Below, in pieces: positions 16,881 through 26,010 of a stretch of 64,000 nt of DNA. The DNA is taken from contig CANLWB010000012.1 in the NCBI GenBank assembly GCA_947494695.1, positions 1-64,000 on the forward strand, written 5' to 3'. Source of the DNA: an uncultured Flavobacteriaceae bacterium. GTDB lineage: Bacteria; Bacteroidota; Bacteroidia; Flavobacteriales; Flavobacteriaceae. A model generated the notes under the pieces. The model ran no database searches and was not told the origin of the DNA. It worked only from the letters and a program-made list of their open reading frames with translations. A program made the translations under genes and the position numbers. The number at the start of each line of letters is the position of its first letter. The first letter of the stretch is position 1.

Positions 16881-17750
16881 ATGGAAAAACTAAAATCTAC
16901 TCTAACGAGAACAAAATTAAAAATTGATGCCGCTTTTAAAAACATAAAATTTCCTGATAGTAATGTACTGGAGTCTACTAATGAAGCAATGCATTATATG
17001 CTAAATTTAGGAGATGGAGGTAAAAGAATTAGACCCGCAATTGTTCATGCAATCTCAGAAGCATTTAATGGAGATGAGCAACAAGCTTTTGAATTTGCAA
17101 AAGCAGTAGAGTTCATTCATACCTATACATTAATTATAGACGATATTCAAGATGGTGATATTATGAGAAGAAATGCACCAACATGCCATATAAAATTTGA
17201 TGTCAATACTGCTACCTTGGCAGCTTCAAGGCTTTTTGAAGAAGGGTTGTATCCATTTCACAAATATTGTGAAAACATAGAGCTTTTTCGAGAATTAAAT
17301 AATCAATTACATAAAGGTCAATGTGCAGATTTAAATGCTGAATCATGGGGAGAAGACATGTTATCATTACAACATTTACAATTCATACACTCAGGAAAAA
17401 CAAGTGCTTTAATACAGATAGCTATTTTAGGAGGATGTATTTCTAGTAAATTGACAGAACAACAAACCAGTAAACTACTGGACTATGGATATTATTTAGG
17501 TCTTGCATTTCAAGCCAAAGATGATATTCTTAGTAAGACAGAAACCCCTCAATCATTAGGCAAACAAGCAGGAGAAGAGGCAGACGAAAATAAGCTAACC
17601 TATCCATCACTCTTTGGTTCTGTTGAAAATGCGCAAATCGAAGCTAACAAATTATCAGAAAAGGCAATAGACTGTTTAGACGGATTTGAAAAAGAAAGCG
17701 TAACGGTTTTAGAAGATCTTGCAAAATTTACCGTTCAAAGAAAAAGGTAA
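16881..17750 (+). CDS. Polyprenyl diphosphate synthase (probable FPP/GGPP synthase)
   Basis: The 289-residue protein has the trans-prenyltransferase pattern: GGKRIRP (substrate binding), a first aspartate-rich motif DDIQD (residues 87-91) followed by MRRNAPT, and a second motif QAKDDILS. The first motif is the short DDxxD form, while typical bacterial short-chain enzymes have DDxxxxD. The second motif ends in Ser instead of Asp. Such a variant may alter the chain length or activity. It is first gene after the AraC-box promoter and about 200 bp ahead of the terpene cyclase, which suggests it supplies farnesyl diphosphate. Confidence 0.88.
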   Translation: MEKLKSTLTRTKLKIDAAFKNIKFPDSNVLESTNEAMHYMLNLGDGGKRIRPAIVHAISEAFNGDEQQAFEFAKAVEFIHTYTLIIDDIQDGDIMRRNAPTCHIKFDVNTATLAASRLFEEGLYPFHKYCENIELFRELNNQLHKGQCADLNAESWGEDMLSLQHLQFIHSGKTSALIQIAILGGCISSKLTEQQTSKLLDYGYYLGLAFQAKDDILSKTETPQSLGKQAGEEADENKLTYPSLFGSVENAQIEANKLSEKAIDCLDGFEKESVTVLEDLAKFTVQRKR

Positions 17751-17949
17751 TACCATACTCTGTTAATAAATGAATCTTAACTATATCTTTTTTTGAATAA
17801 AAGGTTAAGAAGCCCTCTTCATTTACAAATTCAATCAATAAAAATTAAAATAGTATGAAATGAGCCAGAATAACTGAATGGTAATACCCACCAAAATGTT
17901 TAATGGCGAATTACATCTGACCTATGTAAAACAATAAAAATTTAAACAG

Positions 17950-19515
17950 ATGAAAGAAGTTTTAGCCCAAGAACCTATTACCAGTTTTCACGAATTATTA
18001 GAAAGATTAGATACCTATGACACCATTATTTTCGACCTCGGAGATGTGCTTCTAAATTGGGATTCTATTCACTTTACAACAGAAACCAAAGGAATAGATG
18101 ATGTTAGAAAAATGGTGAAACATCCTATTTGGCAAGATTTAGAAAAAGGTTTAATAAATAGGGAGCAAGCACTTACAATGCTAAGTTGTGAGCTTCAAAC
18201 ACCTTATAGTAAACTAAAAGAATTACTTGAATTAAGTGTGGCTAGTTTACAGGTAAACGAACCCATGCTAGAAGTGCTTAAGGCCTTACGTAATAGAGGG
18301 AAAAAAATATACTGCCTTTCTAATGTAGATTTAGAGTCCTTTAGTTATTTATATTCTAATTTTGATTATTGGAAATATTTTGATGATATATATGTATCAG
18401 CCTTATTACAATTTAGAAAGCCAGATTCGGATATTTTTCGATATATCATCTCAAGCGCATCTATAAATACTAAAAATGCAGTATTTATAGATGATAAATC
18501 TGAAAATTTACAACAAGCAGCTAACTTAGGGATAAGTACGGTAAAGTATACTAAAGATAACTTTGAATATACACCAGTAAAAAGAGGGGTACTTAACCAT
18601 GAAGTTATAAATAAAGAAGTAAGACAAAAGAAAGAACTCGGAGAAATCTATTTAAATGATAGACTACGTAAATTTCCTTTTTGCAAGAGTTTTGTAAGTA
18701 ATGGCGTGGAATTACTAGGAAGTGAAGATTTTTCTAAAGAAATATTTTCTACTGCGGTTATTTTACACTCCTATACGTCACTGCCTAATGACATTATTGA
18801 ATCCATGGCTCAAGAGATACTTAACCATGACGGACAGAACAAATTGCGTTGGTGCTTTTACAAAAATGAAGCTAGGCCAGAAAAATTTCCAGATGATTTA
18901 GATACAACATCCATGGTGTTATCTTTTCTATTAAGTAATAACAAACTCAATATAGATGATACAGTGCCCGTTGCAGAACAAATGATAAATAACAGAAATG
19001 AAGATGGCATCATACAAGTGTATTTTGATGATAATAGACCTAGAATAGATGCTATAGTAGCTATAAATGTGTTGTATTTAATGTACCAAATAGGTTATGG
19101 AGAAAGAAACGAATTAAAAGAAACAGAGGCATTTATATATGAATTTTTAATGAGTAAAGAATACCTTAAGGGGACACGATATTATCCCGCACCAGATGTC
19201 TTTTTATTTTTTCTTTCGAGATTGGTGGTTGACTTCCCGAATAAGTTTGAAAAATTTCGTAAACCACTTACGGAAATTCTTATTGCACGTGTAAATTGTT
19301 CGCCTTTTGCATTAGAACGCGCTTTAAGAGTTATAGCATTAAAAAAGCTAGGAATTGTTAATAGAGTAGATTTTTTAAAACTATTAAATAGTCAATTGGC
19401 AGATGGTGGTTGGCCTATGTATGGACTTTTTATAGCGCCAAGATCCAATACCTATTTTGGAAGTAGGGAACTTAGTACGGCATTTGCACAAGAAGCATTA
19501 AATTTACTAAGTTAA
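17950..19515 (+). CDS. HAD phosphatase-class II terpene cyclase fusion, drimenol synthase type
   Basis: The 521-residue protein joins two domains. Residues 1-200 are a HAD hydrolase: motif I FDLGDVLLNW (Asp29), motif II CLSNVD, motif III lysine in FRKPDSD and motif IV FIDDKSEN. Residues about 225-521 are an alpha-alpha barrel of the class II terpene cyclase kind with the protonation motif DLDTT (Asp316-Thr320, DxDTT) and repeat-like helices ending DGGWPMYGLF. Known proteins with this order are fungal AstC-type and marine bacterial drimenol synthases, which cyclise farnesyl diphosphate to drimenyl diphosphate and then remove the diphosphate. The upstream prenyl synthase and downstream AraC gene fit a drimane-type sesquiterpene pathway. 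Product identity is inferred. Confidence 0.88.
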   Translation: MKEVLAQEPITSFHELLERLDTYDTIIFDLGDVLLNWDSIHFTTETKGIDDVRKMVKHPIWQDLEKGLINREQALTMLSCELQTPYSKLKELLELSVASLQVNEPMLEVLKALRNRGKKIYCLSNVDLESFSYLYSNFDYWKYFDDIYVSALLQFRKPDSDIFRYIISSASINTKNAVFIDDKSENLQQAANLGISTVKYTKDNFEYTPVKRGVLNHEVINKEVRQKKELGEIYLNDRLRKFPFCKSFVSNGVELLGSEDFSKEIFSTAVILHSYTSLPNDIIESMAQEILNHDGQNKLRWCFYKNEARPEKFPDDLDTTSMVLSFLLSNNKLNIDDTVPVAEQMINNRNEDGIIQVYFDDNRPRIDAIVAINVLYLMYQIGYGERNELKETEAFIYEFLMSKEYLKGTRYYPAPDVFLFFLSRLVVDFPNKFEKFRKPLTEILIARVNCSPFALERALRVIALKKLGIVNRVDFLKLLNSQLADGGWPMYGLFIAPRSNTYFGSRELSTAFAQEALNLLS

Positions 19516-19531
19516 AACCAAGGTAAGTAGT

Positions 19532-20410
19532 ATGGTACAAACTATTATAAATAAGCAAAACAACGAATTGGCATTTAGGCTAGAACAGTTCAATAACCTA
19601 GATCAGTTTGATCATTTACAGAGAAAAAACTATTATTCCGTTATCCTATTAAAAAGTAATAGTTTTAATTTGAAGGTGGACTTTTCAGAATATCAACTCA
19701 ATGAAAATCATATTATTTGCTTATCACCCTACCAACCGTTTATGATAACTTCTAAAGAAGAATCCTCAGGGTTTATATTGAGTTTTCATCCCGATTTTTT
19801 TTGTACTTACCGTCATCAAAATGAAATTGAAACCGAGGGGGTGCTTTTTGGTAATTTTCATGGCTTACCTTTTTTCAAATTATCAGAAGAGGACTTGTTT
19901 TTTAACCTTAGAGACCAAATTTCTAGAGAAATGAATAAAGATTCCATAGCACAACACGAAGTCCTGGTAGCTTTTTTAAAAGTATTTCTTATTGAATCTG
20001 TAAGGTTAAAAAAGAAATTCGATAAAGATGCCGTACTTAAATTTACAGACAGACAATCAGAGATTTTACAAAATTTGGCAGATGCTATAGAAAGCAATTA
20101 TACTACATTACACACGCCTCAGGAATATGCAGATATGCTATGCGTAAGTTCTAGAACTTTAGCCGGAATAGTAAAGAAATATTTAAACCAAACCCTAACA
20201 TCTTTAATAACCAACAGAATTATAATAGCAGCTAAAAGAGAGTTGTATTTAACATCAAAGCCAGTAAAGCAAATCGCTGCAGCATTGGGATATGATGACG
20301 AATTTTATTTTAGCCGATTTTTTAAAAAGAAAGTAGGTGTTTCGCCAGATATTTATAGAAAAACAGTTGGATTTGCTAAACTAGAAAAGTTACAAGCTGG
20401 TCTTCTATAA
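19532..20410 (+). CDS. AraC-family transcriptional regulator
   Basis: The 292-residue protein has a cupin-like N-terminal sensing region (residues 1-150) and a C-terminal AraC DNA-binding domain with two helix-turn-helices: PQEYADMLCVSSRTLAGIVKK and VKQIAAALGYDDEFYFSRFFKK. It lies 16 bp after the terpene cyclase gene, so it is probably co-transcribed. Three promoters nearby carry paired TCCATGT sites 21 bp apart, the spacing that AraC-type proteins use, so it likely activates its own operon and the others. Confidence 0.93.
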   Translation: MVQTIINKQNNELAFRLEQFNNLDQFDHLQRKNYYSVILLKSNSFNLKVDFSEYQLNENHIICLSPYQPFMITSKEESSGFILSFHPDFFCTYRHQNEIETEGVLFGNFHGLPFFKLSEEDLFFNLRDQISREMNKDSIAQHEVLVAFLKVFLIESVRLKKKFDKDAVLKFTDRQSEILQNLADAIESNYTTLHTPQEYADMLCVSSRTLAGIVKKYLNQTLTSLITNRIIIAAKRELYLTSKPVKQIAAALGYDDEFYFSRFFKKKVGVSPDIYRKTVGFAKLEKLQAGLL

Positions 20411-20435
20411 AGTTTTAAATAAGCCTATATAAATC

Positions 20436-20471
20436 AAAAAAAAGGAGTATCACTTAAGAAGCTCCTTTTTT
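20436..20471. terminator. Bidirectional terminator between convergent genes
   Basis: AAAAAAAGGAG and CTCCTTTTTT form a hairpin with A and T runs on both sides, placed between the ends of the AraC gene (+) and the ABM gene (-). It can stop transcription from either direction. Confidence 0.85.
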
Positions 20472-20485
20472 CATATTATATCGAA

Positions 20486-21112
20486 TTATTTACAAGCTAA
20501 AATATCTATTTTTTGAATAGCAGTTGCCTTAAAATCATGCAATAAAACTGGTGCATTTTCTAATAGTGCAGCAGCTACTTTACCATTTAAGTGTGCATCT
20601 CTTCCATGGTTATCATTAAAGGTGTCAAATATACCATAAGTAGTATCATCTATTTTTATGGCGTACCATGATAAGGTTTCGGGTTCATCATCAATTAATT
20701 GCCTACCTGCCTTTAAAAATTGTTCTACTGCTTCAGATTTTCCTGCTTTGGCGTTCATAATAACTAATAAGCCATTGGTTTGTGTACCATATTTATGGTT
20801 AGACGCTATCACGTTAACAAATTCAATGCTTACGTTCGCATCAAAATTTTCTAATAAGTGCTCTGCATTACTTAACAAAGCTTTGGCAACTTCGCCTTTT
20901 AAATGAGTTTTTCGTCCTTCTTCTAATTCAAAAGTATCGAAGATCCCAAAGGTATTATCATCAATTTGGAAACCAAACCATGATACTGTTTTAGGCTCTT
21001 GGAGAACGAGTGGTAATCCACTAAATAAGAAGTTTTTAACTTCCTGTTCTTTTCCTGCTTTAGCCTTCATTGTTACTAATAAACCAATGGTTTCTTTCTT
21101 TGCGTGTTTCAT
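20486..21112 (-). CDS. Tandem ABM-domain (antibiotic biosynthesis monooxygenase-like) protein
   Basis: The 208-residue protein holds two copies of one dimeric alpha/beta barrel module: GLLVTMKAKAGKEQEVKNFL with SWFGFQIDDNTFGIFDTF, then GLLVIMNAKAGKSEAVEQFL with SWYAIKIDDTTYGIFDTF. Single-module relatives act as dimers, so this is a fused dimer. ABM proteins include cofactor-free monooxygenases and proteins of unknown role. Its promoter has the same paired repeats as the terpene operon, so it is probably co-regulated and might oxidise the terpene product or deal with stress; this is inference. Confidence 0.85.
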   Translation of the reverse strand: MKHAKKETIGLLVTMKAKAGKEQEVKNFLFSGLPLVLQEPKTVSWFGFQIDDNTFGIFDTFELEEGRKTHLKGEVAKALLSNAEHLLENFDANVSIEFVNVIASNHKYGTQTNGLLVIMNAKAGKSEAVEQFLKAGRQLIDDEPETLSWYAIKIDDTTYGIFDTFNDNHGRDAHLNGKVAAALLENAPVLLHDFKATAIQKIDILACK

Positions 21113-21209
21113 AAAATTATTGTTTTTGGAGTTAGAAAATAATTAATTGAAAACCCTAAACACATAATTAGGATTTTTGTTTTCAATAGATTAACAATTT
21201 ATAATACTG

Positions 21210-21265
21210 CAAATTTGATACTAAAGAGAAGATCATGGAATGGATTTCTGAGACTTACACATGGA
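21210..21265 (-). promoter_or_regulatory. ABM gene promoter with AraC-type direct repeats
   Basis: Read on the minus strand, TCCATGT (21265-21259) is followed 21 bp later by TCCATTC (21244-21238), and 27 bp after the second start lies CAAATTTG (21217-21210), one mismatch from the TAnnTTTG -7 box. Spacing is identical to that of the terpene and LytTR promoters. The expected 5' untranslated region is about 95 bp. Confidence 0.65.
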
Positions 21266-21310
21266 CAATTTTACACAAAAAAAAAGAACACCAAAATACA
21301 ATTTTATAAA

Positions 21311-21406
21311 ATCCCATAAAATTCCTTTTTAGTCCTCATTTCAATATACTTCAGCACTTTTTTTATTAGAGTAGCTAAATACGGTGAATCTTCGCTATAA
21401 AAATTA
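21311..21406 (+). promoter_or_regulatory. Conserved upstream element, copy A
   Basis: This 95-bp stretch matches copies at 31009-31102 and 34457-34551 along its full length (for example CATAAAA, TTTTTAGTCCTCATTT, TTATTAGAGTAG, TAAATA). It ends 9 bp before the ATG of the 21415 gene. It is non-coding in all three places. It may be a promoter or a transcribed leader with a regulator site. Confidence 0.7.
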
Positions 21407-21414
21407 AGATAAAG

Positions 21415-22524
21415 ATGAAATTACAGCAATTCATACATCAGGTAATCCTTTTTGGCTTGCTAAGTATAACAGGTAGTGCCAAGGCTCAAATAACTAGCAA
21501 TACAAGCAAGGTTGTAGGTAATCTGTCAAGTTATAGTGTGAGTTTGTCAGATGATACTACAACTTTAGCTATAGGAACGCACCAAGCCAATAACACCAGT
21601 ACAAAATCAGGACGAGTACGCATATATAAAAAGAATTCAGAGGGGTGGAGTCAAATAGGTAATGACATCAATGGAGAAACAGTAGGAGATTGGTCAGGCT
21701 ATAGTGTGAGTCTATCGGGCAATGGTACTACAGTAGCTATAGGGGCTATACGTAACCATGGGCGCAACGGTGTAAATTCAGGACATGTACGTGTGTATAG
21801 AAACGAGTCAGGAGTTTGGAAACAAGTAGGAGGAGATATCGATGGTGAAGCCCAAGGAGGCTGGTCTGGTTACAGTGTGAGCTTATCTCAAGATGGTGAT
21901 ACCGTAGCTATAGGAGCTGTGCTTAGTAGTAGTAATGGTTCGTGTTCTGGGCATGTGAGGGTGTATAAGAATAATTCAGGAAAATGGATTCAGGTAGGGG
22001 GAAATATAAACGGTAAAGCAGAAAAAGATTATTTCGGGGCTAGCGTCAGTTTGTCTGGTAATGGCAATATGTTGGCTGTAGGAGCACATCAGGGCGGAGT
22101 GCCTTCAGGTTACGTAAGTGTCTATAAAAATATATCGGGGCGTTGGGTGCAAATAGGTAAAGATATTGTAGGCGAGTCAACAGGAGATTTCTCAGGATGG
22201 AATATAAGCTTGTCTAATAATGGTACTACCGTAGCCATAGCAGCATATAATAATAAGAAGAAGAAAAGATATGCCTACGTCCGTACATATCAAAACAAAT
22301 CCAATACCTGGGCACAGCAAGGTGCAGATATAGATGGTAAAGTAATGGGGTATAACCTGTCTGGGATGTTTAACAATATAAATCTTGCTAATGATAGTAC
22401 GATAACGCTTATAGGAGCCTATGAAGAAGAAAATAATAAGAACAAGCAAACCCCAAATATAAGTTATGTGCGCATGTATAGATTTAAAGAGAGCTCAAAT
22501 ATATGGGCAAACATGCAAATATAA
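21415..22524 (+). CDS. Secreted beta-propeller-like repeat protein
   Basis: The 369-residue protein has a signal peptide ending SAKAQ (about residue 25) and six repeats of about 50 residues with the pattern GYSVSLSxDGxTVAIGA ... SGHVRVYKN ... WxQVGxDIxGE, like FG-GAP/integrin-type propeller blades. The same blades form the N-terminal part of the next large gene (22887). There is no C-terminal sorting domain, so it may remain periplasmic or be released another way. It probably acts as a surface or binding protein. It lies directly downstream of conserved element A. Confidence 0.75.
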   Translation: MKLQQFIHQVILFGLLSITGSAKAQITSNTSKVVGNLSSYSVSLSDDTTTLAIGTHQANNTSTKSGRVRIYKKNSEGWSQIGNDINGETVGDWSGYSVSLSGNGTTVAIGAIRNHGRNGVNSGHVRVYRNESGVWKQVGGDIDGEAQGGWSGYSVSLSQDGDTVAIGAVLSSSNGSCSGHVRVYKNNSGKWIQVGGNINGKAEKDYFGASVSLSGNGNMLAVGAHQGGVPSGYVSVYKNISGRWVQIGKDIVGESTGDFSGWNISLSNNGTTVAIAAYNNKKKKRYAYVRTYQNKSNTWAQQGADIDGKVMGYNLSGMFNNINLANDSTITLIGAYEEENNKNKQTPNISYVRMYRFKESSNIWANMQI

Positions 22525-22886
22525 AGATTAAAGGTGGTATAAGAAGAGAGGTGTAGGTTGCTCCAATACAATCTTATTTATTGAAGTATTGAAGTAGGTT
22601 AATTAAATAAGTAAGATTTTCTGCATAATAAGTTGGGGCCTTATTAGTGAGCAGCCTATATACCACCTAAAAAATAGTTAAATAAAAATCTAAAAATTTT
22701 AAAGATATGAAAGAAAGATTACACACAATAACACATTATTTAAAACCTCACAAAAATTGGTAAAGATAAAAGCACTACACCTGTTATATGTGGTGGTGTT
22801 TGTACAGGTAAGTGCCATTCTTTTTGGTTTGATAATACTGGTTAGAACTGCTTTATTCAATTAAAAAATCATAAAAATATAAATAG
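22525..22886. other. Leader region before the large adhesin gene
   Basis: This region has a block (22646-22688) matching the leader of the 31260 gene, sharing CCTATATAC and ATAGTTAAATAAAAA, as well as a GAGGTGTAGG motif at about 22547. A tiny frame with start 22707 (18 codons) and a frame without ATG ending at 22863 (rich in Val/Leu/Ile, like one membrane helix: LHLLYVVVFVQVSAILFGLI) are seen. The latter could be a small membrane peptide or a decayed gene. Confidence 0.45.
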
Positions 22887-25800
22887 ATGAAAAAACGATT
22901 AAAAATTGGAGTCGTCCTCTTTGGTTTAATAAGCTTAAATAGTTATGCTCAAAAACAGATAGGAAACGATATAGAAGGATATTGGCGTTTGGGGTTAGGG
23001 GCAGCCACATGTCTCTCTGCAGATGGTAATACGGTTGCTGTAGGATGTTGGGCTTCAGGTAGGTATAATCTAGCAGAAGCAGCTATACGTAATATTGGTG
23101 TTCATGGCAATAATGGTCAGGTGCGTGTGTATACTAAAAAGACTTCTAGTGTCGCGGGTGTTCATTGGGAGCAGGTGGGTGATTTTATATTGGCAGAAAC
23201 CAACATTGCTGGATTAGATGATGGAGAAGAGTTTGGAAGGGACTTAAGCCTGTCTGATGATGGAACAATTTTGGCCATAGGAGCCAGTGGAAATGATGGT
23301 GCTGGCATAAATACAGGACATGTACGTGTATATGGAAAATTGAAAGATACATCGTCACCTGGTGGTTTTAAATGGCAGCAAATAGGTAATGATATTGATG
23401 GTACCCAAGAGAACAGCTTTTCAGGTTTTTCGGTGAGTTTATCTGGTGATGGTAACGTAGTTGCCATAGGGGCTCAAGGTTTTGATATTAATAATGATCT
23501 TGAAGATGCGGGGCAGGTAAGCGTATACAAGAGAAGCGCTGATAATAATTGGGTGCAGATTGGTGATGCTATTAAGGGGCAATCAAAAACTGAACATTTT
23601 GGCACCAGTGTAAGTATTTCCCAAAATGGAAATATTTTAGCTATAGCTGGACTTAATCTTGGAGACAATTTAGGAAGAGTATATAAAACTAAAGGTTTAG
23701 TAACCAGAGTGTATGAAAACAGGAATAACAATTGGGTTCAGATAGGTGATTTTATAAGTAATGATTTTATAATTAATGATGTTATAAGTAATGAAGGCGT
23801 TGTGAATGTTAATAATAAGAATAAAAGAGGGCAAATACGTCTTACGAGTAGCGGTAACACCCTTGCAATAAATTCAGTTGCAGATGAAACTGTACGTGTA
23901 TATACCAGAGATACCAATAATAATTGGAGTTTAAGAGGAAATGTACTAAAAGAAGAAGGCATAGAAAGTATTGCTTTATCAGATGATGCAAATACTTTGA
24001 TAGTTGGAAAAGCATTTGCAAGGATTAATAATATAGGCAGTGCAGGAAGTGTTCATGTCTACAAGTACAATCCAGATAATACTAACGGTAATTGGCAGAT
24101 GGTTGAGGTTTCAGATGATTATTTTACAGGAGAACATGTAGGTCATCGTTTAGGTCAAGACAATAGTTTAAGTGTGTCTCCAGATGGCACGGTGATAGCT
24201 TTGGGAGCTCCATTTTATGGTATAGAGATAAGACCAAGTAATGGAGCATCTGTGAGGATATCTAGAGGGAGGATCAGAATGTTTAACATTGGCATAAGTG
24301 ATGTAAATATTGAAGGTGCACCAGTAACGGTAAGTAGCACAGATGCTTTTGGGGTAACTTTTAAATTTAATAAAAGTGTTACAGGTTTTAGTGAGGAAGA
24401 TATAGTTATAACCAATGCCTCTGTAACAGATTTTGAAGTGGTTGATGCATTAACGTATACTGCTAACATTGTACCAACCTCTATATGTAGTAATGATGAT
24501 GATATTACCATAAGTGTGGCCGAAGGTGCAGCATTAAATGTAGATTCAGGTTTACCCAATTTAGCCTCTAAAGAGGTAGTTGTAAAAACAGCACCTGGGC
24601 CAGTGGCAGTGGCTAAAAATATTACCGTACAGTTAGATACCAATGGAGAAGTAAGAATCTCACCAGAAGATATTGACAATGGGTCTTTTTTTAGCTGTAG
24701 TACAGTTGCAGGGGGTATTACGCTTAGTCTAGACAAAGACACCTTTACTTGTACAGACGTAGGAGCTCCAGTAGAGGTTGAACTTACCGCCACTTCTGGA
24801 ACTCTAACAGCTACGGCAACTGCTATGGTAACCGTAGAGAATACTATAAATAACCTTATAGCAGTTACTCAAGATATAACAGTAGAGTTAGATACCAATG
24901 GGGAAGTAACCATTTTACCAGAAGATATAGATAATGGTTCTAATTTTAACTGTAGTGGGGTAGCAAGCGCCATTACGCTTAGCCTAAACCAAGACACCTT
25001 TACTTGTGCAGATATAGGAACTCCAGTAGAGGTTGAACTTACCGCCACTTCAGGTGCTTTAACAGCTACTGCAACAGCTATGGTAACCGTAGAGAATACT
25101 GTAAATAGCCTTATAGCAGTAGCTCAAGATATTACAGTAGAGTTAGATACCAATGGGGAAGTAACCATTTTACCAGAAGATATAGATAATGGTTCTAATT
25201 TTAACTGTAGTGGGGTAGCAAGCGCCATTACGCTTAGCCTAAACCAAGACACCTTTACTTGTGCAGATATAGGAACTCCAGTAGAGGTTGAACTTACCGC
25301 CACTTCAGGTGCTTTAACAGCTACTGCAACAGCTATGGTAACCGTAGAGAATACTGTAAATAGCCTTATAGCAGTAGCTCAAGATATTACAGTAGAGTTA
25401 GATACCAATGGGGAAGTAACCATTTTACCAGAGGATATAGATAATGGTTCTAATTTTAAATGTAGCGGTACCTCAGGAGTCATTACGTTTAGCCTAAACC
25501 AAGACACCTTTACTTGTGCAGACGTAGGAGCTCCAGTAGAGGTTGAACTTACCGCCACTTCTGGAGCTCTAACAGCTATTGCAACAGCTATGGTAACCGT
25601 AAAAGATGCCAACAATTGTAAATCTGGTGGGCTTGTAAATGTAAATTCAGGGTTCTCTCCTAATGGCGATGGTATTGCAGATACTTTAGAAATAAAAGGT
25701 CTTGAAAAATTTAAGAACAACGTTGTTAAAATTTATAATCTAAGCCAGAGATTGCTGTTCAGTGGGCATTATAATGGACCAAGCAATGCTTGGAACGGCA

Positions 25801-25904
25801 CGCATAGAGGTAAAAGGGTACCTGTAGGCTCTTATGTATGTGTGATAGATTTCAACGAGTCACATATAGCCAACGAAGTAAAAATGATATACGTTAATTA
25901 TTAA
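22887..25904 (+). CDS. Large secreted adhesin-like protein with T9SS type B sorting domain
   Basis: The 1005-residue protein has a signal peptide (NSYAQ, about residue 21), beta-propeller-like blades (residues 22-470, SLSDDGTILAIGAS ... GHVRVYGK), a Bacteroidota Ig-like module (about 475-570) and four tandem 85-residue modules starting AVAQDITVELDTNGEV and ending TATAMVTVEN. The C-terminus (GFSPNGDGIADTLEI to VNY) is the gliding-motility-associated type B sorting domain used by the type IX secretion system. It is followed by a PorP/SprF-like gene, the standard partner for such proteins. It likely works as a cell-surface adhesin. Confidence 0.88.
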   Translation: MKKRLKIGVVLFGLISLNSYAQKQIGNDIEGYWRLGLGAATCLSADGNTVAVGCWASGRYNLAEAAIRNIGVHGNNGQVRVYTKKTSSVAGVHWEQVGDFILAETNIAGLDDGEEFGRDLSLSDDGTILAIGASGNDGAGINTGHVRVYGKLKDTSSPGGFKWQQIGNDIDGTQENSFSGFSVSLSGDGNVVAIGAQGFDINNDLEDAGQVSVYKRSADNNWVQIGDAIKGQSKTEHFGTSVSISQNGNILAIAGLNLGDNLGRVYKTKGLVTRVYENRNNNWVQIGDFISNDFIINDVISNEGVVNVNNKNKRGQIRLTSSGNTLAINSVADETVRVYTRDTNNNWSLRGNVLKEEGIESIALSDDANTLIVGKAFARINNIGSAGSVHVYKYNPDNTNGNWQMVEVSDDYFTGEHVGHRLGQDNSLSVSPDGTVIALGAPFYGIEIRPSNGASVRISRGRIRMFNIGISDVNIEGAPVTVSSTDAFGVTFKFNKSVTGFSEEDIVITNASVTDFEVVDALTYTANIVPTSICSNDDDITISVAEGAALNVDSGLPNLASKEVVVKTAPGPVAVAKNITVQLDTNGEVRISPEDIDNGSFFSCSTVAGGITLSLDKDTFTCTDVGAPVEVELTATSGTLTATATAMVTVENTINNLIAVTQDITVELDTNGEVTILPEDIDNGSNFNCSGVASAITLSLNQDTFTCADIGTPVEVELTATSGALTATATAMVTVENTVNSLIAVAQDITVELDTNGEVTILPEDIDNGSNFNCSGVASAITLSLNQDTFTCADIGTPVEVELTATSGALTATATAMVTVENTVNSLIAVAQDITVELDTNGEVTILPEDIDNGSNFKCSGTSGVITFSLNQDTFTCADVGAPVEVELTATSGALTAIATAMVTVKDANNCKSGGLVNVNSGFSPNGDGIADTLEIKGLEKFKNNVVKIYNLSQRLLFSGHYNGPSNAWNGTHRGKRVPVGSYVCVIDFNESHIANEVKMIYVNY
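24606..25610 (+). repeat. Four tandem 255-bp coding repeats
   Basis: Units begin at 24606, 24861, 25116 and 25371, each 255 bp (85 codons). Units 2 and 3 are almost identical at the DNA level, while units 1 and 4 differ more. This is a sign of recent unit duplication and copy number could vary between strains. Confidence 0.9.
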
Positions 25905-26010
25905 ATACACAGGTTTACCCCTTTTTCTTATTAAAAGCAATTATTAATTAGACAATCCATTGAATTAATAGGAAGAGGGAAGCTATTTAACCTTCATTAA
26001 AAGCAATAAA

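Noticed and set aside
17896-17937. A 13-codon frame between the prenyl synthase and cyclase genes
   Set aside because: Too short and without supporting features; likely chance within a 200-bp gap.
16881-20410. Carotenoid or menaquinone pathway as role of the prenyl synthase
   Set aside because: No phytoene or quinone genes are near; the direct neighbour is a HAD-class II cyclase fusion that uses FPP.
24215-24793. Minus-strand open frame of 192 codons inside the adhesin gene
   Set aside because: It is the antisense shadow of the repetitive coding sequence; low-complexity product without start signals.
24606-25610. Regular 255-bp repeats as a CRISPR-like array
   Set aside because: The units are in frame with a secreted protein, have no spacers and continue the protein's beta-domain pattern.
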